From Platanthera guangdongensis (taxonomy: Eukaryota; Streptophyta; Magnoliopsida; Asparagales; Orchidaceae), in the NCBI GenBank assembly GCA_039583875.1, contig CM077153.1, positions 113,704,568 through 113,768,567 of the forward strand: 64,000 nt of DNA, read 5' to 3'. Numbering within the stretch: position 1 is the first letter of the stretch; each line of letters opens with the position of its first letter. A program made the position numbers and the translations under genes. Shown in pieces: positions 22,505 through 33,497 of the stretch. The notes under the pieces are model-generated. The model searched no databases, was not told the origin of the DNA, and worked only from the letters and a program-made list of their open reading frames with translations.

Positions 22505-22950
22505 TGAAACAGGCATCTCGAGATGAAGGCAAGGTTAACTCGAGAACAACCAGACAATTCTCGAGAACAATACTGATCTCGAGTACTAGAAGAGACTTCT
22601 CGAGTACACAAAGGCAATTCTCGAGAACAAGAAGTCTTTCTCGAGAATAAGACTGCTATTTCCGAGAATAGAGAAGCACAAATCAATAACTAAGAATAAA
22701 TTTCTCGAGAGATGAAAATAGAATTCTCGAGAACAAGCAAGGGCTTCTCGAGAATAGAAGGTAAAGGTATCTCGAGAACAAGCAGAAAATCCTCGAGAAC
22801 AAAAAGGCATTCTCAAGATCAAAAAGCCATTCTCGAGAACAAAAAGGCATTCTCGAGAACAGAAAGGCATTCTTGAGAACACGCCAACAAATTCCCGAGA
22901 ACAGAAAGGCACAACTCGAGAACGGCCACGCAGAACTCGAGTACAAAAAA
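22505..22950. repeat. TTCTCGAGAACA palindrome array in Chromo-1 U3
   Basis: About twenty copies of a palindrome close to TTCTCGAGAA, usually followed by CAAAAAGGCA, occur every 20-30 bases. The CTCGAG core is kept in most copies. It lies 50-500 bases upstream of the minus-strand TATA box. The long minus-strand open frames here (rich in Cys-Ser-Arg-Glu) are the array read in frame, not genes. Confidence 0.85.
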
Positions 22951-22984
22951 GACTTCTTGGAAACAAGCAGGAAAGACAAATCCA

Positions 22985-23160
22985 TTCGACGCTTGGTCGA
23001 GCTCAGCTCTACGTTCGTCGAGCTCCGCTCGAAGTTCATCGAACACAAAGGAAAAACCCCGTTCAACGAATTCTGCTCCAAGTTCGTCCAACCCAGATCA
23101 GCTCGACCCTTTGTCGAGCTCAACACGACATTCATCTAGCTCCAATCGACGATCGTCGAC
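22985..23160. repeat. GTCGAGCTC half-palindrome array in Chromo-1 U3
   Basis: About eight copies of TTCGTCGAGCTC/GAGCTCGAC-type words lie directly beyond the CTCGAG array. The word is nearly the same as that iterated in Sire-1 and Sire-2, which are Copia elements. Confidence 0.75.
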
Positions 23161-23693
23161 CTCCATACAACACCCAAAAATTTCGCATAATAAAAATTGA
23201 GTTTGACCAAAACCTACCCCTTTAGGAGGGCTTCCCGAGAATCAAAACAAGCCTAAGGCTTTGACATAATAATTATCATAATCAAATAGTTGAAAAATTA
23301 AATATGAGTTCAAAACAGAGGCCCAAACACGCCGAATTAAATGAATTAAACAGCGAAGACAACCCAGAATCTGATGATTCTTGAGACACAACATCAAATG
23401 CTCTCACAAGCAAAAGAGATCACCATAAGGGTACAAACACGGGCCGAGACTCCAAAATGCTCGAAATGCATAAAAGCTGGATAAGTCTAAGGCCTCAAAA
23501 CCTCGTCCCTTATATTAAGGAAAACATTTAATCCCATCAGAATCCCAAAATCTGGTCAAATAGACACAACGGACACAAAAATGCACAAACGGTGCAGCGC
23601 CGACATTAAAATGAAAAAGCGTAACGCCCTGACGTCATAATTATGACGTCGACAAACCAAATAATAATGTCGGATAAAATCGGGGGCGTTACA

Positions 23694-24543
23694 AAGGATC
23701 CATCCGTGTAATTTTAACTCGCACACGGTCGAAACAAATGTTGTGTATTGTATCGACAATAGCCTTGATTTGAATATGTGTCTCTTGAACTAAGTTGAAT
23801 TGAGGTTATATTTTATGTTCGTTGTAATTATGTGTGGTGCAGATTTTCATTGCTAAGAACAAACCATTATCAAGTTACAATGGGTCTTCAAACACAGTTC
23901 TATGCAATGAAATCCTTTATTTTATAGAACATCGTGTTGACCATATATAATATATCTAATGAGATGTACTTCATCTAGCATCGCAGAGGAAGTTGTTCTG
24001 AATTGTCGATTTTGGCTATGGCAAATTTGTCGCACGATCACATGAGGCCTCATTAAATTCATCGAGTACTCTTATAAGCATTCATGGAATTCGTCGAGTA
24101 ATCTCAGGAGTACTTGAGAGATCACTAGAACTACCAATCAGAACGGATAAGTGAAATTCGTCGAGTACTCAAGTTAATTCATCGAGTACTTACTTGAGTA
24201 TCTGTGAAATTTGTTGACTCCTCTCTAGAAGGTAAGTGAATTACCTTAAAACTCAAGAAAAAGTTAAGGTTAGTCCGTTCTAAGGCAAATTCATTGAGAT
24301 GACAAGTAAATTCATTGAGTACTCTCGAGAGCATTCAATTAATTTGTCGAAACATCTCGTGTAGTCTAAACATCTCACGCATGCTCTCTCCAAGTTATTT
24401 TGACTGGTTCGTCGAGTAGTCTAAAGAGTACACGTGATGTCTTAATTAATTGTACTTAAATGATTTTTTGTTCAGTGTCATTCTCATTTTCACAGCTTTT
24501 TAAAGTTAGGGCTGCTGTAATGTACAGTGAAAGATATGGTATA
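23694..24543. other. Unassigned stretch with ATTCGTCGAGTACTC repeats
   Basis: I recognise no gene or LTR edge here. Bases 24055-24430 contain about ten copies of a word close to AATTCATCGAGTACTC, again a TCGTCGAG-type word, so this may be a U3 fragment of a further family member. The remainder shows nothing I can name. Confidence 0.5.
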
Positions 24544-25306
24544 GCTCTGATACCAATAGAAAGATAAGAGGATAGATCTGATTACTCTAGAGGGGGGGGG
24601 GGTGAATAAAGTAACTTAAAACTTTTGGTTTTTTTAAGATTTATGAGAGTAAAAATAGGAAATAATAAAGTATTCCAAAAGGAAATGCAAACTAAGAAAA
24701 TTTATATTATCACAGCACAGCAAGAACAAAAACAGAAAATGATCAACCAAACAACAGAAGAATTTTATAGTGGTTCCCCAAACTAGGTATATCCACTCTT
24801 CTACCACCTTGGTAGGAATCCACTATCAGGTTTTTCATCAGTTGACTGCCACCACAAGATCTATTTCCAGGGAGATACACATGAGAATCCCATGAGCTAG
24901 GGAAGCGCATGAGAATCTTGTCATTAACCTCTGTGAGGGTGATGTCCTTGTCCAGAGTCTTCAGCTCATTGATGATTGAGCTTAGTCTATTATACATATC
25001 ACTCACAGACTCAGATTCTTCTTTCTTGAAATTTTCATACTAGGAGATGAGATTTGATCTCCTATCCTTTCTCTCATCTGCTGATCCAGCAACCATCTGG
25101 TTGAGAGAATCCCAGATAGCTTTGGTTGATGTGCACTCAGCCACTTTCTGGAATATGTCATCTGACACAGTCTGTACTAAGATATTCATGGCCTTGGCAT
25201 CTACTATCTTAGCCTTCTTCTGAGCATATGGCCACTAGAGCTGGTGGTCCTGTCAAAATAGAGTTGTGTATGTCTTCATCAATAGAGTTCATACAAAGCA
25301 TAATTC
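24544..25306 (-). pseudogene. gag: Sire-2: LTR fragment joined to gag fragment
   Basis: 24544-24555 is a Met primer site (minus). It is followed by about 330 bases of Sire LTR (24557-24886) with a G-run of 13 at 24591-24603. At about 24887 the sequence jumps directly into Sire gag on the same strand (MYNRLSSIINELKTLDKDI, FPSSWDS), continuing to 25306. In an intact element the LTR would not abut the middle of gag, so this is a deletion or recombination join. The gag frame has stops near 25040 and 25235. Confidence 0.75.
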
Positions 25307-27369
25307 TGGTATAATACCGCAAATCCCAAAATTGGGTTCAGGCTGGGCAATACGGCCTGGGACACCGACATGTCCAAAGCCGTATCCTGCTCTGTGCACT
25401 CGAGTGGGTCTCGAGTGGATCTCGAGTGGGTCTCGAGTAGATCTCGAGTGGGTCTCGAGTGTCTCGAGTGAGGCACACGGCCTCAGACACGGGCGTGTCT
25501 GAGGCCGTGTCCTCCTCTAAGTCGACGAACTCCACTCGATGAAATGCACTCGACGATTCTCGAGACGGTACACAACCTATGACATGGGTGTATCAGAGGT
25601 TGTGTCCTTCTCTGTTTGTGGCCAGGGCTGTGAACACGGGCTGGATACAGGCATGTCCAAAGCCGTGTCGGGGAACACGGCCTGTGTCACGGGCGTATCA
25701 CATGGCCGTGTCCTGCTCATGTTAAGTTGGTTCCTTTGCCTCTTAAGGAACACAGCCTGTGACACGGGCATGTCACAAGCCGTGTCAGCCCAAGAAAATA
25801 CTTTTCTGGGCAAATCGTGGCCGTTCATTTCCTTTAACTTGGATCTAGTGGTCTAGGCACTTCCCTGCTGTTATAAAGCCGAGAGTGGAATTATAACCTT
25901 CCATTCATCTTCGGTTTTTCTCTTTCTAAAGAGATATGGAGAGAGGAGAGTAAGGAAGGAAGGAGGAGAAGGAATTCGGCTGCCGGAGGAGGTTCAGCAT
26001 GCCGAATCGAGAACCGAGTTCAGATTCGTGGATTCAAGGCCGTGGCGGCGATTTCCATCCGGCTAGATTTTCATGGCTCCAAAGCGATCGTCAAGGGTAA
26101 CGATCTCCTTCTTGGAAAAGTGAAGTCCTCCTTTATGCATGAGCATGGAATCCTCCACCAAGCGGTGGAAAGCGTAAGTGATTCCAGTGGGTTGATCGTT
26201 GATATCCCAGGTTGAGTCTGCATCTAGAGCCAGAAATGTGTAGTACGGCATAGGCATGCTGTGTGAACCCCATCCGGATGGGTAGTCTGGATTGGTGATG
26301 TTTATGTTGTGAACCGGAGAAGACTTCGTGTATTGTGTGGATGCCTATAATTATGAGTACCTAAAAAGCTCTGTATGAGCCCTTGTATTGTGTGTAATGA
26401 ACTAGAAAGTGGCTCTGCGAGAGCTGTATGCTGAGCAGGAAAGGGAAGGCCGACCCGCATCAAGATCTACGCTATTGACGAATTGAACAATGGGAAAAGG
26501 CTGACCTATACATGTGTTGTGAGAGATCGATTGGTGGCAATGCAAATGTGGGGCTGCGGGCCAGACCCGGGTTACTGCATCACGGTGGTGTGTCGATCTG
26601 AAATGATCAAGTTTGCAGTGAGGTTAGCACCTCTGAGTGGGATGGGCGAGAATGTCCCCAGCATGCGTGTTGTGGTGGACTAAGGCCCATAGCTAACAAG
26701 TTAAAAACCTCTGATCGGTGGTGATACCAAGGAGGATTCAGTACACCGTAAATGTGACCTGAGTGCACGGAGCGTCTGACGGAGGTGGGCACTTTTGATG
26801 CTGATGTGCTTTAGATCACTTGTTGTGATATTGATATATATGTTGTGACTGTAATGCATACAGGGAAGGAACCACTACCCCGGGTAAGGGGTAGGGTCGT
26901 TATAATTGTTCATCTAATGCTGACCGATGATTTGTTTACCACCCTTAGGGTGGATGTCCCACTGCAGGTGTTGACGGGCTGAATTGATTTGAGAGGATTG
27001 AAGCCCTTGCTGCTTAAAGACCCTTGAAGGCCGTGCAAAGTCTTATATTTCATGTGTGGCTGGCCTGCGTGCCGATATATGAAGCCATATTTGTAAAGAG
27101 AAACATGTAAATACTTAAGGCCATGAGCGTTTGTGTATTTGTATACATTCCTGGAGATATATATAAATGTGTGGTTTATATATTTAGGGGACATTCATTG
27201 TGATGATTTCTACAACTTAAAATGCTTTCGCTAGAATGCTCTGAGTTAAGATGCGCGTAGAACGTGATTTTTATATTCATACGTGATGCCGTTGTTTGTT
27301 TGTGAAATATGGCGTGGGGCACCGGCCGGACCCACCGTTATATTCCATATGACGAATGGAGGAGTTACA
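25307..27369 (+). repeat. TRGAG 5' LTR
   Basis: 2063 bp, starting TGGTATAATACCGC and ending GGAGTTACA before the primer site. It aligns along its length with 28932-30946, with frequent substitutions and small indels. TATA box GTTATAAAGCC at 25870. Upstream (25350-25790) it is full of CACGGGCGTGTC-type palindromes. Confidence 0.9.
25397..25472. repeat. CTCGAGTGGGT minisatellite in TRGAG 5' LTR
   Basis: A tandem unit close to GTCTCGAGTGG (11 bases) occurs about seven times. The other LTR has only two copies at the matching place (29018-29046), so it expanded or contracted after insertion. Confidence 0.85.
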
Positions 27370-27372
27370 AAG

Positions 27373-27384
27373 TGGTATCAGAGC
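27373..27384 (+). promoter_or_regulatory. TRGAG primer-binding site
   Basis: TGGTATCAGAGC, a perfect initiator-Met tRNA primer site, three bases after the LTR end. Confidence 0.93.
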
Positions 27385-27526
27385 TAAGTTTGTGATAGGA
27401 AGAACATATTTGAACTCACAAATATCCACTAGAAATGTAATACATGCATTTGAGGAGCGTGAGCGGGTAGAAAATGTATATTTGTCATTATGGAATGGAT
27501 GTTACTGGTGTTTTATGCATTGATAG

Positions 27527-28630
27527 GTGATGAGCGGTGGTGCTGGGTATTCTGAGCCCCAACGTTTTGATGAGAGTGCGGCACCAACTGAGATGCCTAC
27601 ACCTCCTCCCTCGGCGGAGACCATACGTTTGGTTACTGATACGGTGCTCGCAGTATTACATGCACAGCCTATTGGGCAGGCAAGGCCTGCAGGGGTGCTA
27701 GTACGGCTTGGTGCAATGCAAGAGCATATTGAGGCTCTGATTGACGAGCAAGCAGCTGATGAGCAACTGAAATGATTTATGTATTTTTATCCACCTACGT
27801 TTGGTGGGGGCAGGTTCCCCAACGCAGAAAGAAGATTGGCTCTCAAGAGTGAAGAGGATCCTGACAGCAATCAGGACTGAGGAGGGGCAGAAAGTTACCT
27901 TAGCCACTTTTCTGCTGGAAGGAGACGCGAGGATTTGGTGGGATGAAGTGTAATTGCATCACTTGGCAGGTCGAGGATTAGAGGAGATCTCGATAGAAGT
28001 ATTCTCAAGATTATTTCTGGCCAAGTATTTGCCATTGTCGCGGCAAATTGCCATGGACAATAGGTCCCAACGTCTGGTGCAGGGTGAGAGTAGTGTTTAT
28101 ACTTACCTGCATAAGTTTACTAGGCTGAGGCGCTATGCAGGGTCTACTTTCACTAAGGAGGCGCGGAAGACGAATAGGTTCTATAAGGGACTTCGTGATG
28201 AGCTGAGGTTGGCACTACTGAGTTCGGTGAACCAAGGCTTCCAAGCATTAGTAGATACAGCCCGTGCACTGGAGGAAGATTTGAAACGGGTGCAGGACTA
28301 GAGGAACTTGGCAATGGAAAAGTCGGAATTCAAAGTTCCACAGTCGGAATAATCGGAGTTTAGGAAACGAGACAAGAAGAGGTTCAGGCTTGCTGAACAA
28401 ACTTCTTCGAATGTTGCGTCGAGAGCAACATATGGACAAGAATGTGTTGAGACACGTACATGTTTTAAATGTGGGAAGCAGGGACATATCGTCCGTGATT
28501 GTTGGAGTGGCCCTTCAAGGGGTGAGAAAAAGACAGGTGCGTCTTTTGAGGAAAAGGGTAAGGCAGTGACAGAGTCATCTGCATCCCGGACGCAACCTCG
28601 AGTGTACAATCTCGAATTACAGGAGCCGTA
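27527..28630 (+). pseudogene. gag: TRGAG gag
   Basis: The reading starts MSGGAGYSEPQRFDESAAP and a Pro-rich stretch (27527-27775). After a TGA, where chromovirus Gag has Arg, it continues FMYFYPPTFGGGRFPN. A frame change leads into the gag core with WLSRVKRI and LLEGDARIWWDEV. A TAA follows, then 27954-28301 with FSRLFLAKYLPLSRQ and VYTYLHKFTRLRRYAG. A zinc knuckle CFKCGKQGHIVRDC is readable at 28451-28492. So the full Gag layout is present but broken by at least two stops and one or two indels. No pol follows. Confidence 0.85.
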
Positions 28631-28689
28631 AATCTCAACCGGTGAAGTACAGTAGCCTCGAGTGTTTAGTCTGGAAGTACAAGAGGGCA

Positions 28690-28931
28690 TAAAATGGATT
28701 ATGAGAAATGCGGATGAGTGGAAATAACTGAACTTTGTTCCTTTCGTGATGTAAAATATATGTTTTATGTATGTGTGACACTATGTTTGTTAACGACTTA
28801 TTTTGTGCAATACCGTAGGGCAAGATAAGCTGCGGACTCTGAGCTGAAACTCAGATCGTTTTATTAAGGTGCAACAAAGGCGTGGTTATGTTGGTGTCTA
28901 CAGTTGAGCTAAATTTCGGGACGAAATTTCT
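28690..28931 (+). other. TRGAG 3' untranslated region and polypurine-like end
   Basis: Noncoding. It ends GCTAAATTTCGGGACGAAATTTCT immediately before the LTR in two adjoining parts (TTTCGGGACG and AAATTTCT). This is the conserved ending seen before the 3' LTR of Tekay-type chromoviruses, and it supports a chromovirus ancestor. Confidence 0.7.
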
Positions 28932-30946
28932 TGTAACCGCAAATCCCAAAATTGGGTTCAGGCTGGGCAACACGGCCTGGGACACGGGCGTGTCCCAAGA
29001 TGTGTCCTGCTCTATGCACTCGAGTGGGTCTCGAGTGTATCGAGTGAGGCACATGGCCTAGGACACGGTCGTGTCCGAGGTCGTGTCCTCCTTTGGGTTG
29101 ACGAAGTCCACTCGACGATTCTCGAGAGGGTACACGGCCTATGACACGGGCATGTCAGAAGTCGTGTCCATCTCTGTTTGTGGCCAGGGCTATGAACACA
29201 AGCTGGATACGGGCGTGTCCAAAACCATGTCAGGGCACACGGCTTGTGACACGGGTGTGTCACATGGCCGTGTCTTGGTCGGGTTAAATCAGTTCCTTTC
29301 CCTCTTAAGAAACATGTCTTGTGACACGGGCATGTCACAAGACGTGTCACCCAAGAAAATGCTTTTCTGGGCAAATCATGGCTGTTCATATCCTTCAAAT
29401 TGGATCTTCTGATTCAGGCCCTTCCCTGCTGTTATAAAGCCGAGAGTGGAAGAATAACCTTTCATTCATCTTTGGCTTTTCTCTTTCTAAAGAAATATGG
29501 AGAGAGGAGAGCAAGGAAGGAAGGAGGAGAAGGAATCTGGCTGCCTGAGGAGCTTCAGCGTGCCGAATCGAGAGCCGAGTTCAGATACGTGGATGCAAGG
29601 TTGTGGCAGTGATTTCCATCTGGCTAGATTTTCATTGCTCCAAAGTGATCGTCAATGGTAACGATCTCCTTCTTGGACAAGTGAAGTCCTTCCTTATGCA
29701 TGAACATGGAATCCTCCACCGAGCATGGAATTCTCCACCAATCGGGGGAAAGCGTAAATGATTCCAGTTGGTTGATAGTTGATATCCCTGGTTGAGTCTA
29801 CATATAGAGCTGAAAATGTGTAGTACAGCATAGGCATGCTGTGTGAAGCCCAGCCGGACGGATTCTCTGGATTGGTGATGTTTATGTTGTGAACCAGAGA
29901 AGACTCCTTGTATTGTGTGGATGCCTATAATTGTGAGTACCTAGGAAGCTCTGGATGAGCCCTTGTATTGTGTGTGCTGAACCGGAAAGCGGCTCTGCAA
30001 GAGCTGTGTTCTGAGCAGGAAAGGGAAGGTAGACCCACGTCAAGATCTGCGCTATTAACGAATTGATCAACGGGAAAAGGCTGACCTGAACTGTGTTGTG
30101 AGAGATCGATTGGTGGCAATGCAAATGGGGTCTGCGGGCCAGACCCGGGTTATTGCACCACGGGGGTGGGTCGATCTGAAATGCTCAAGTTTGTCGTGAG
30201 GTTAACACCTCTGAGTGGGATGGGAGAGGATGTTCCCAGCATGCGTATTGTGGTGGACTAATGCCCATAGACAACAAGTTAAAAACCTCTGATCGGTTGT
30301 AATTCCAAGGAGGATCTTGTAAACCATAAATGTGCCCGGAGTGCATAGAGCGTCTGGCGGAGGTAGGCGCTTGTGATGCTGATGTGCTTGAGAGCACTTG
30401 TTATGATATAAATATATATGTTGTGACTGCAATGCAACAGGGAAGGAACCACTACCCCGGGTAAGGGGTATTGTCGTTATAATTGGTCAGCTAATGCTGA
30501 CTATTGCTTTGTTTACCACCGTTGGGGTGGATGTCCAACTTCAAGTGCTGACGGGCTGAATTGGATTGAGCGGATTGAATCCCTTACTGCTTAAGGCCCT
30601 TGAAGGCCGTGCGAAGTCTTATATTTCATGTGTGGCCGGCCTGCGTGCCGATGTATGAAACCATGGATTTGTAAAGAGAAACAAGTAAGGCCTTAAGGCC
30701 ATGAGCGTTTGTGTATTTGTATACATTCTTGGAGATATATATAAATGTGTGGTTTTTATATTTAGTTGACATTCATTGTGATGAGTTCTACAACTTAAAA
30801 TGTTTTGCTAGAATGCTCTGAGTTAAGATGCGAGTAGAACGCGATTTTGATATTCATACATGATGTCGCCGTTTGTTTGTGAAATATGGCGTTGGGCCCC
30901 TGTCGGACCCACCGTTATATTCCATATGACGAATGGAGAAGTTACA
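28932..30946 (+). repeat. TRGAG 3' LTR
   Basis: 2015 bp, starting TGTAACCGCAAATCCC and ending GAAGTTACA. Partner of 25307-27369. TATA box GTTATAAAGC at 29432, with the same CACGGGCGTGTC palindrome array upstream (28965-29350). Confidence 0.9.
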
Positions 30947-31131
30947 TCTTGCCTTCCAGATAGCAAACTTATTCAGGGTTCAGACTGGAGGTCTGGTGCT
31001 TGCATAATCTTTATGTTGTGCCATGATATGAAATAAACAGAAAAACTAAGGAAAACGAAATCAGTTCTAACAAGGATCTTTTGGTACAAGTGTTAGCTTG
31101 TACAACCAAAGGAACCCGTTCTGATACCAAT
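30947..31131 (-). other. Sire-2 gag start, leader and primer-binding site
   Basis: The Sire gag N-terminus and leader resume here after TRGAG and match 15090-15284 of Sire-1. The primer site reads TTGGTATCAGAAC on the minus strand at about 31119-31131. Confidence 0.75.
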
Positions 31132-32757
31132 TGAAAGATATGCTATAACACTTATACCAATAGAAAGATAAGGGGGTAGATCTGATTACTCTAGAGGGGG
31201 GTGAATAGAGTAACTTAAAACTTTTGGCTGTTTATAAGATTTATCAGAGTAAAAATAAGTGATAATAAAGTAGTCCAAAAGGAAATGCAACCTAAGAAAA
31301 TATATACTATCACAGCACAGCAAGAACAAAAATAGAAAATGATCAACTAGACAATATAAGAATTTTAAAGTGGTTCCCAAAACAGGGTACATCGACTTTT
31401 CAACCACCCTGGTACGAATCCACTATCAGGGTTTTGATCAGGTGACTGCCATCACAAGATCTATTTCCAGGGAGATCTCACAACCGTTTAGGCTTTTGAT
31501 CAGGTGCCCAAAAATAAAGAATAAACTTTTGAAGGGAGTTAATAAACCCTTTTATAGGAGGTTGAGAGAGTTGATGTTGTCTTCTCTTTTCTCTATACAA
31601 TAGAGAAGACTAGTGGATTGCTGGTGTCAAAGCTCCTTCTGAAATGCCTTGGAGTCTTTCTCAAGGTATAGATCTTCAGCCTTGACTTGAAGTGATCCAG
31701 GACTTTCTGACTGATTTAAATTTTTTGTCCTTGAATGTTCCTGGAGTATAGGTTGAAGAAGACTCTTGATGTTTGATTGTTGTTCTTCTTCGGTCTTTAG
31801 AATGTACGAGGGGAAAATAGAATGTTTTTTGCACAGGGAGAGTATTCTGTATCTTTTTTTACATGCTCTCTCTTTTGTTGAATGTTCAGTCTGTTCTCTT
31901 CTTCTTGTTCTGTCGTCTGAAAATAGAAAATCTCTTTTATATTCTACTGTCCAAAATTCTCCTTTTAAAATTTAAATTCTAAGCATTAATTGTTGATTGT
32001 TCTGGAGAATGAAAAGGCTGGAATATTTATTAAAGAGTTTCCGCAACTGTCCCATTAAAATAAGCAAGTAATTAACCCTGATGAAGACCACAATTAATGC
32101 TGCCAATAACGGCTATATTCAGGGGAATATAAGCATTAATTACTCGGAGAATTACTGCTAAATAATATAAGAAATAAGGACAGAGTAAGGAAAACTTCTA
32201 AATCTGGCTTAAGACAGAATTCGTCGAGCTCTGAACAGAATTCATTAACTAGAGTTCCAAGTTTGTCGAGCTGATAAATCTTGTTCGTCGACCAGAGCTC
32301 AGCGAACTGCATTCTGGAAATAATTAGCCAATTATGCGCTCTAAGTTCGTTGAGCTAAGAATCTATCTTCATCGAGCAGAGTTCAGAGAAACTAAACTGG
32401 AAAGAATCTGTTGAAGTTGAACTCTAGAATTCATCGAGCAGAGAGTCTGTCTGAGTGAAGAGATCGTCGACCTGAGCTCGAATATCATCGAGCCCAACTC
32501 AGAGAATTAACTCTGAGTTTTTCGATCTGCGATCGACGATCGTCGAGCTGAGTTCAAAGAATTTTGAACTGATAATTTTACCTCTGAATTCTTCTAAGTT
32601 TGGGTCAACTGAGGTCCTCTGCTAGCTGGTCCATGAAGGTTGAACCTAATGTCTAGCCTAAACTCCAGGACTCATATGCTTGACCCTGACTATACAACAT
32701 GGGTCAAACGCATCCTATTTAGTGAACCTTGCCCAAATCCAAACTAGGGATCCCACA
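31132..32757 (-). repeat. Sire-2 LTR, complete
   Basis: About 1626 bp. On the minus strand it begins TGTGGGATCCCTAG and ends CTTTCA next to the primer site. It covers both partial LTRs of Sire-1 and so defines the family LTR. TATA box GAATATAAAAGAG on minus at 31935-31945. The TTCGTCGAGCT array (32215-32570) is upstream of it in U3. The primer-proximal end carries a short duplicated piece (two ATACCAAT(A)GAAAGATA copies at 31124-31172). Confidence 0.85.
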
Positions 32758-33496
32758 TACAGTACAGGTGGATGATAGAACTAAGTTGGAAATCGAGCTG
32801 TTAGTGAGGAATTGTTTATAAATAGTCTTAGATTATTTCGGATAACTCTAATCACAAATCCATTACATATTGCCAAAAATGATCGGGAATTCAAATCGAT
32901 TTCAAGAAGAAATTTATCGCCGACAACTCTTTCGATCTACGATTCCTCTTGGAAAAAAAGACTCAATCGATCTCAAGATTCTAGATTTACATTTGTTCAG
33001 AGATCTGTCATTTATCAGATCTGATCTGTGCAGTAAATTCAGAATCTTCTTCTTCTTTTAGAATTCTGTTAGAGTTTTCAAGCATCGAAGGACTAAATTT
33101 TTCAAATCTGAGAAAAAGAGTTTTCTTTCAAACATTATTATTCTTATTACTTTGTAGGAAGTTTGTTATTCCAAGTTTTTGTAGATTCTTTTTAAAGGGT
33201 CGAGTGTATGAGATGTTATTCTCCGAGTTTGTAGGAGTGGGAGCCACTGAGTTGTAAGATTATTATTAATCCGAGTTTTGGTAAAATAGTCGAGTATAAC
33301 ACAAAGTGTTAGATATGAGATGGGGGGCAATGGATGAACCCAGTTTGCGAAACCACTATAAATTCTTGGGTCTGTGGTGTACTTATTCTCTTTTTCTATA
33401 CACTTTATTTTTACTAGTTTTTTATTTCGATATAAGCCGCAGGATTCACCTATTTATCCACTCTAAGTGATTTAGGTTGACAACTCGACACATTCA
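32758..33496 (+). repeat. Copia-3 5' LTR, left end cut
   Basis: It ends CACATTCA directly before the primer site. TATA box TTATAAATAG at 32815-32824. The left end is lost at the Sire-2 LTR edge and there is no partner LTR, so its full length is unknown. Confidence 0.6.
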
Positions 33497-33497
33497 A

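Larger units (their letters stand above)
16237..23693 (-). mobile_element. Chromo-1, chromovirus-type Gypsy element with 3.2-kb LTR
   Basis: The minus-strand order is LTR, Met primer site, leader, gag with two zinc knuckles, protease, reverse transcriptase, RNase H, then the first zinc-binding residues of integrase. This is Gypsy order, and DSGATHSF and PISKAPYRMA are typical of chromoviruses (Tekay/Del-like). The integrase core, chromodomain and 3' LTR are lost at the junction with Sire-1. Confidence 0.88.
20465..23693 (-). repeat. Chromo-1 5' LTR, 3.2 kb
   Basis: On the minus strand it begins TGTAACGCCCCCG and ends GGGTTGTGACA beside the primer site. At about 3229 bp it is very long for an LTR. 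A TATA box (GTATATATATACC, 22445-22455 on minus) marks the promoter. Upstream of it lie the TTCTCGAGAACA array and a GTCGAGCTC array. Downstream, 20780-22440 is noncoding R/U5-type sequence. With no second LTR the outer edge rests on the TG/CA termini. Confidence 0.75.
25307..30946 (+). mobile_element. TRGAG: gag-only chromovirus-type LTR element in Sire-2
   Basis: Two direct LTRs of about 2 kb flank only 1.56 kb of internal sequence. That interior has a Met primer site, a gag-type protein with one zinc knuckle and a polypurine-like end, with no protease, RT, RNase H or integrase. It lies inside Sire gag: the gag sequence breaks at 25306 and resumes at 30947. Its gag resembles that of Chromo-2. 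It matches the description of TR-GAG elements, non-autonomous LTR elements that keep gag only. No clean target duplication is visible (ATTCT and ATCTT flanks are only similar). Confidence 0.85.

Noticed and set aside
22505..22950. CRISPR-like array of short repeats and spacers
   Set aside because: Repeats are palindromes with variable spacing and similar, non-unique spacers, inside a plant LTR. No cas genes and a eukaryotic context.
22378..23135. Overlapping minus-strand open frames of 90-150 codons rich in Cys-Ser-Arg-Glu
   Set aside because: They are the CTCGAG palindrome array read in frame and show no protein features.
25266..25856. Open frames on both strands at the start of the TRGAG LTRs
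   Set aside because: Created by CACGGGCGTGTC repeats. The partner LTR has different frames.
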